From Burkholderia glumae LMG 2196 = ATCC 33617 (lineage in GTDB: Bacteria > Pseudomonadota > Gammaproteobacteria > Burkholderiales > Burkholderiaceae), in contig NZ_CP009435.1 in NCBI RefSeq assembly GCF_000960995.1, positions 682,001 to 746,000 of the forward strand: a stretch of 64,000 nucleotides of DNA, given 5' to 3'. The notes under the pieces are model-generated. The model did not search any database. It was not told where the DNA came from and was given only the letters and a program-made list of their open reading frames with translations. Shown piece by piece: positions 61,065 through 64,000 of this stretch. How positions within the stretch are numbered: position 1 is the first letter of the stretch; each line of letters opens with the position of its first letter. The position numbers and the translations under genes were made by a program.

Positions 61065-62339
61065 TCAGCGCCGGCCGCCGCGTTCGCCTGGCGAACCGGC
61101 CGATGGGCAAACGGGTGCCGCCGCGGCGCCCCACGTACCGGCGGCGGCCGGCGGCCCCTGCGCCGCCGCCGGCGGGCCGCCGCCCGGGCTCGCCGAGGCG
61201 ATCCAGGCCGCCAGCGTCTCGCGCTGCCGCAGCGCGTCGGCACGGCCGAGCGCGATCAGCTCGCGGGTGAACTCGGCCTCGAACAGCAGATAGCTGGCAA
61301 ACGAGGCCCCGGCCGGCTGGTTGCCGCCGATCGCGCCGAGCAGCCCGCGCACCGTCAACGGCAGCCGCCGCAGGTGCTTGGCGGCGATCAGCTCGATGCG
61401 CTCGGACGGCGCGATCGCGAGCACGTCGACGTGACGCCAGCCGCTCTCGGGCTCGATCTGGCGCGGCAGATGCTCGACCACGCGGTTGACGTGCTCGATG
61501 CGCTCGATGTCGGTGCCGATCGAATCGAGGAACACGCTCGCGAGCACCTGCTGGCCGATCTGCGCGAGCGACGGATAGCCGAGCGCGTGGCCGTTGGCGG
61601 CCGGCACCTCGGGGCGCGCGGCCGCCGCGCCGATCACGACGATCCGGTCGCCGCCGAAATGGATCGCCGGCGAGAGCGGCGCGATCTGGCGGATCGAGCC
61701 GTCGCCGAAATACTCGATGCGCCCGTCGATCACGAGCGGCACGGCCGGGAACACGAACGGAATCGCCGACGAGGCGAGCAGGTGCGCGGCCGACAGATCG
61801 ACCATGCGGGCCGTGCGCTGCGCGCGCCGCCATGCGTGGATCGGCTCGCTGCCGGCGTAGAACGTCAGGTGGCGCCCGCTCGTGTAGCTGAGCGCGGTGA
61901 CCGACAGCGCGTGCAGCCGGCGCGCGCCGAGCATCCGGCCGATCCGGTGGAAATCGAGCTCGCGCCGCAGCAGGTCGGCCAGCGGCGCGTTGTCCAACAG
62001 CCCGCGCGGCGCGCGGCGCGCCGCCCAGCCGATGCTCATCGCGGCCAGCCAGCGCGCGCCCGCGCCCGCCACGCCGAGCCAGTCGGTGCGGTAGATCATC
62101 TCGGCGCGCAGGTGCTCCCAGAACGACAGCAGGCGTGCCGCGCCGCGCGCGAAATCGTCGGCGTGGCTGGCGATCGCGGCCGCGTTGATCGCGCCCGCCG
62201 AGGAGCCGCAGACGATCGCGAACGGCAGTTCGCGGCGCGCCGGCTGCACCTGGTGCGCGATCTCGGCCAGCGCCTGCAGCACGCCGGCCTGATAGGCGGC
62301 GCGCGCGCCGCCTCCCATCAGAACGAGCGCGAGCCGCAC
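61065..62339 (-). CDS. patatin-like phospholipase
   Basis: 424 aa. The oxyanion region LVLMGGGARAAYQAGVL, nucleophile elbow CGSSAGAINAAAIA (Ser in GSSAG) and the dyad Asp in EYFGDGSIRQIAPLSPAIHFGGDRIVVIGA are all present. Patatin-type enzymes hydrolyse lipids; with PhaM directly upstream a role in polyhydroxyalkanoate or membrane lipid turnover is conceivable but unproven. The last 40 residues are Gly/Ala/Pro-rich. It starts 30 bases after PhaM ends. Confidence 0.95.
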   Translation of the reverse strand: MRLALVLMGGGARAAYQAGVLQALAEIAHQVQPARRELPFAIVCGSSAGAINAAAIASHADDFARGAARLLSFWEHLRAEMIYRTDWLGVAGAGARWLAAMSIGWAARRAPRGLLDNAPLADLLRRELDFHRIGRMLGARRLHALSVTALSYTSGRHLTFYAGSEPIHAWRRAQRTARMVDLSAAHLLASSAIPFVFPAVPLVIDGRIEYFGDGSIRQIAPLSPAIHFGGDRIVVIGAAAARPEVPAANGHALGYPSLAQIGQQVLASVFLDSIGTDIERIEHVNRVVEHLPRQIEPESGWRHVDVLAIAPSERIELIAAKHLRRLPLTVRGLLGAIGGNQPAGASFASYLLFEAEFTRELIALGRADALRQRETLAAWIASASPGGGPPAAAQGPPAAAGTWGAAAAPVCPSAGSPGERGGRR

Positions 62340-62369
62340 GGCAGCCTCAGAGGGTGGGAACGGCGCGCA

Positions 62370-63251
62370 TCACGGGCCGCGCTTGCGCGCCGCCTTCGCG
62401 GCCGGCGGCGGCGCCGGGTCCGGCGGCGGCGCCGGGTCCGGCGCCGCGTCGGGGGCCTCCCCGGACGCCCCGGTGCGCGGCGCGCGCGGCTTCGGCGGCG
62501 CCGCGCGGCGCGTGGCCGGCTTGCGCGCGCGCGGCGGCTCGGCCGCCGGGGCCGGCTTCGGTTCGCCGGCCCCGGCAGCGGCAGCGGGCTGCGTCATCGC
62601 GAAATTGGCAAGCTGGCTGAACTGCGACTGCAGCAGGTTCCACCAGCCGGCCGGATCGAATGCCTCGGCGCCCGTCGGCGGTACCCCGGCACCAGGCGCC
62701 GGGCCCGAGTCGGCGGCGCCGGCATTGCCGGAGGCGGGGCCGGCCTTGGCCGCCTCGCCGGCCGCACCTGCCGCCCGGCCCGCTTCGGGCGACGCCGGCG
62801 CCGCCGCGCCGAACGGCGAGGCCCCGAACGGCGACGCGAACGGCGAGGCCGGCGCGGCGGTGCGCTTGGCCTCGGCGCCGGATGCGACGGCCGCCTCGGC
62901 GGCGGCCATCGACTCCTGCGCGAGCGCGCCGAACGCACGCAGCGTGGCGAGCGTGGCGCGCTGCACCTCGAGCGCCTGGATCGCCGATTGCAGCATGCCG
63001 AGATTGAGCTTCAGCCATTGCTCGACGGCGCGCAGGTCGGTGATGCGCTTGTCGAGTTCCTCGACGCTCGCGAGCGGCGCCATCATGTCCGACATCGCCG
63101 ACAGCGACGGCGGCAGTCCCTGGCCGGGCACCGCGCCCATGCCGGCGCCGAACGGCGAGAGACGCATCATGTCCCACATCCGGTCGAGCATGTCGGACGG
63201 CTTGAAGCCTGCGAAGCCGGGGAACGGGTTGGAGCCGGGCGTATCGGTCAT
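62370..63251 (-). CDS. phaM: PhaM family polyhydroxyalkanoate granule regulatory protein
   Basis: 293 aa. The N-terminal part contains SVEELDKRITDLRAVEQWLKLNLGMLQSAIQALEVQRATLATLRAF, the PhaM signature, and a conserved ending element FDPAGWWNLLQSQFSQLANFAM near residue 200. The C-terminus is an Ala/Pro/Lys/Arg-rich tail (RARKPATRRAAPPKPR) like the DNA-binding tails of PHA granule proteins. PhaM in Ralstonia activates PHA synthase and links granules to the nucleoid. The function here is inferred from family. Confidence 0.92.
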   Translation of the reverse strand: MTDTPGSNPFPGFAGFKPSDMLDRMWDMMRLSPFGAGMGAVPGQGLPPSLSAMSDMMAPLASVEELDKRITDLRAVEQWLKLNLGMLQSAIQALEVQRATLATLRAFGALAQESMAAAEAAVASGAEAKRTAAPASPFASPFGASPFGAAAPASPEAGRAAGAAGEAAKAGPASGNAGAADSGPAPGAGVPPTGAEAFDPAGWWNLLQSQFSQLANFAMTQPAAAAGAGEPKPAPAAEPPRARKPATRRAAPPKPRAPRTGASGEAPDAAPDPAPPPDPAPPPAAKAARKRGP

Positions 63252-63504
63252 GCGGCAATCCTTCGTGACGGGTTCGATTGGGCGGGCGTCGGGCGACGGC
63301 GCATGATTCGATCATAGCGCGCGGGCGCGATGCGCGAACGGGAAACGCGGCCCCGCGGCGCCGGCGCGCGAGGCGGGCGGTCTCGCGCGCGCCCCCGCCG
63401 GCGCCCGGCGATGCGGCCGAGGGCGCATGGGCGGCGGATAGCGGGCGCGGGATGCCGGCGAGCGGCGCGGCGGCCGGCAGCCTCCGCGCCCCGCGGCCGC
63501 GCCC

Positions 63505-64000
63505 TCACGGCTTGCCGGCCGCGCCGTCGAAGTCGGGCGCGCGCCGCGCGCGCAGCGAGTCGATGCCCTCGCGCACGTCCGGACCCGAGAAGCCCATGAA
63601 TTCGAGCGCGAGCGACGCGTCGAAGGTCGGCCCGGCCATGCGCAGCCAGTTGTTGAGCGCGTACTTGGTCCAGCGAATCGCGCTCTGCGAACCGTGCGCG
63701 AGCCGCTCGGCCAGCTCCAGCGCCTTCGGCAGCAGCTCGGCCGCGTCGACGGCCAGCGACACGAGCCCGATGCGCTCGGCCTGCGCCCCGCTCACCGGCT
63801 CGCAGAGCAGCAGGTGATACTTGGCCTTCGCCATGCCGCACAACAGCGGCCAGACGATCGCGGCGTGGTCGCCGGCCGCCACCCCGAGCCGCGTATGGCC
63901 GTCGATGATGCGCGCGTCGTTCGCGGCGATCGACACGTCGGCCAGCAGCCCGGCCACCAGCCCCGCGCCCACCGCCGGCCCGTGCATCGCCGAGACGATC
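63505..64000 (-). CDS. enoyl-CoA hydratase/isomerase, C-terminal part
   Basis: The gene runs off the right edge; about 165 codons are visible. The crotonase pattern VSAMHGPAVGAGLVAGLLADVSIAANDARIIDGHTRLGVAAGDHAAIVWPLLCGMAKAKYHLL is clear, followed by GLVSLAVDAAELLPKALELAERLA and ending DSLRARRAPDFDGAAGKP. The Asp at DHAAIVWPL is where many family members have the second catalytic acid. It probably acts in acyl-CoA degradation; the start lies outside the window. Confidence 0.93.
   Translation of the reverse strand, partial: IVSAMHGPAVGAGLVAGLLADVSIAANDARIIDGHTRLGVAAGDHAAIVWPLLCGMAKAKYHLLLCEPVSGAQAERIGLVSLAVDAAELLPKALELAERLAHGSQSAIRWTKYALNNWLRMAGPTFDASLALEFMGFSGPDVREGIDSLRARRAPDFDGAAGKP

Noticed and set aside
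62400..62460. Short GC-rich repeats in the C-terminal part of phaM as a possible regulatory element
   Set aside because: They simply encode the Pro/Ala/Asp repeats of the protein tail and keep frame.

Overview
The window is a stretch of high-GC (roughly 70 %) proteobacterial chromosome. Protein content and gene order point to Burkholderia sensu stricto, most likely the large housekeeping replicon: aa3 oxidase genes with SURF1, COX11 and COX15 partners, gshA-gshB-EIIA-ptsH-ptsI, dacA-dat-ybeD-lipB-lipA, birA-coaX and a PhaM-type polyhydroxyalkanoate granule protein. A plant-associated member such as the gladioli/glumae/plantarii group is only a guess. No rRNA, tRNA, CRISPR array, insertion sequence or prophage was recognised. 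Most genes lie on the minus strand.

Layout. 1-7.8 kb: cytochrome c oxidase structural and assembly genes, with a probable sigma-70 promoter at 7930-7958. 8.1-13.7 kb: single housekeeping genes (bioC-like, comF, trmL, macro domain, gpsA, secB, grxC, rhodanese). 13.8-17.4 kb, plus strand: gpmA, a C-terminal processing protease and moeB. 17.5-22.9 kb: ptsI, ptsH, a mannose-type EIIA, gshB and gshA. 23.1-25.1 kb: glnK-amtB behind a sigma-54 promoter with NtrC-like sites. 25.3-29.4 kb: ubiK, yifB, a lipoprotein and a TlpA-like protein, with a convergent gap holding two DnaA boxes. 29.5-34.5 kb: dctA-dctB-dctD with a readable sigma-54/IHF/activator control region. 34.6-40.3 kb: a two-subunit acyl-CoA dehydrogenase, a FadB-type enzyme and a divergent LysR regulator. 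40.4-43.3 kb: a taurine-type ABC importer without a dioxygenase gene. 43.6-49.5 kb: lipoate synthesis, ybeD, D-amino-acid transaminase, DD-carboxypeptidase, and a LysR/DUF2917 pair. 49.8-56.2 kb: hydrolase, ferredoxin, VanZ-like protein and a four-gene MCE lipid-transport system. 56.6-64 kb: birA, coaX, a membrane-anchored low-complexity protein, heptose-phosphate adenylyltransferase, a di-iron ferritin-like protein, a patatin, PhaM and the edge of an enoyl-CoA hydratase gene.

How the parts fit. The best-supported circuits are nitrogen control of glnK-amtB and self-contained control of dctA by DctB/DctD. The acyl-CoA dehydrogenase pair resembles PimC/PimD of dicarboxylyl-CoA beta-oxidation and lies directly upstream of the dicarboxylate transporter locus. 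Less expected items are the OmpA-like tail on oxidase subunit II, the DnaA-box pair in a gene-free convergent gap, and a protein after coaX that looks like a SPOR-family member lacking its SPOR domain. No wholly new defence or metabolic system was found.
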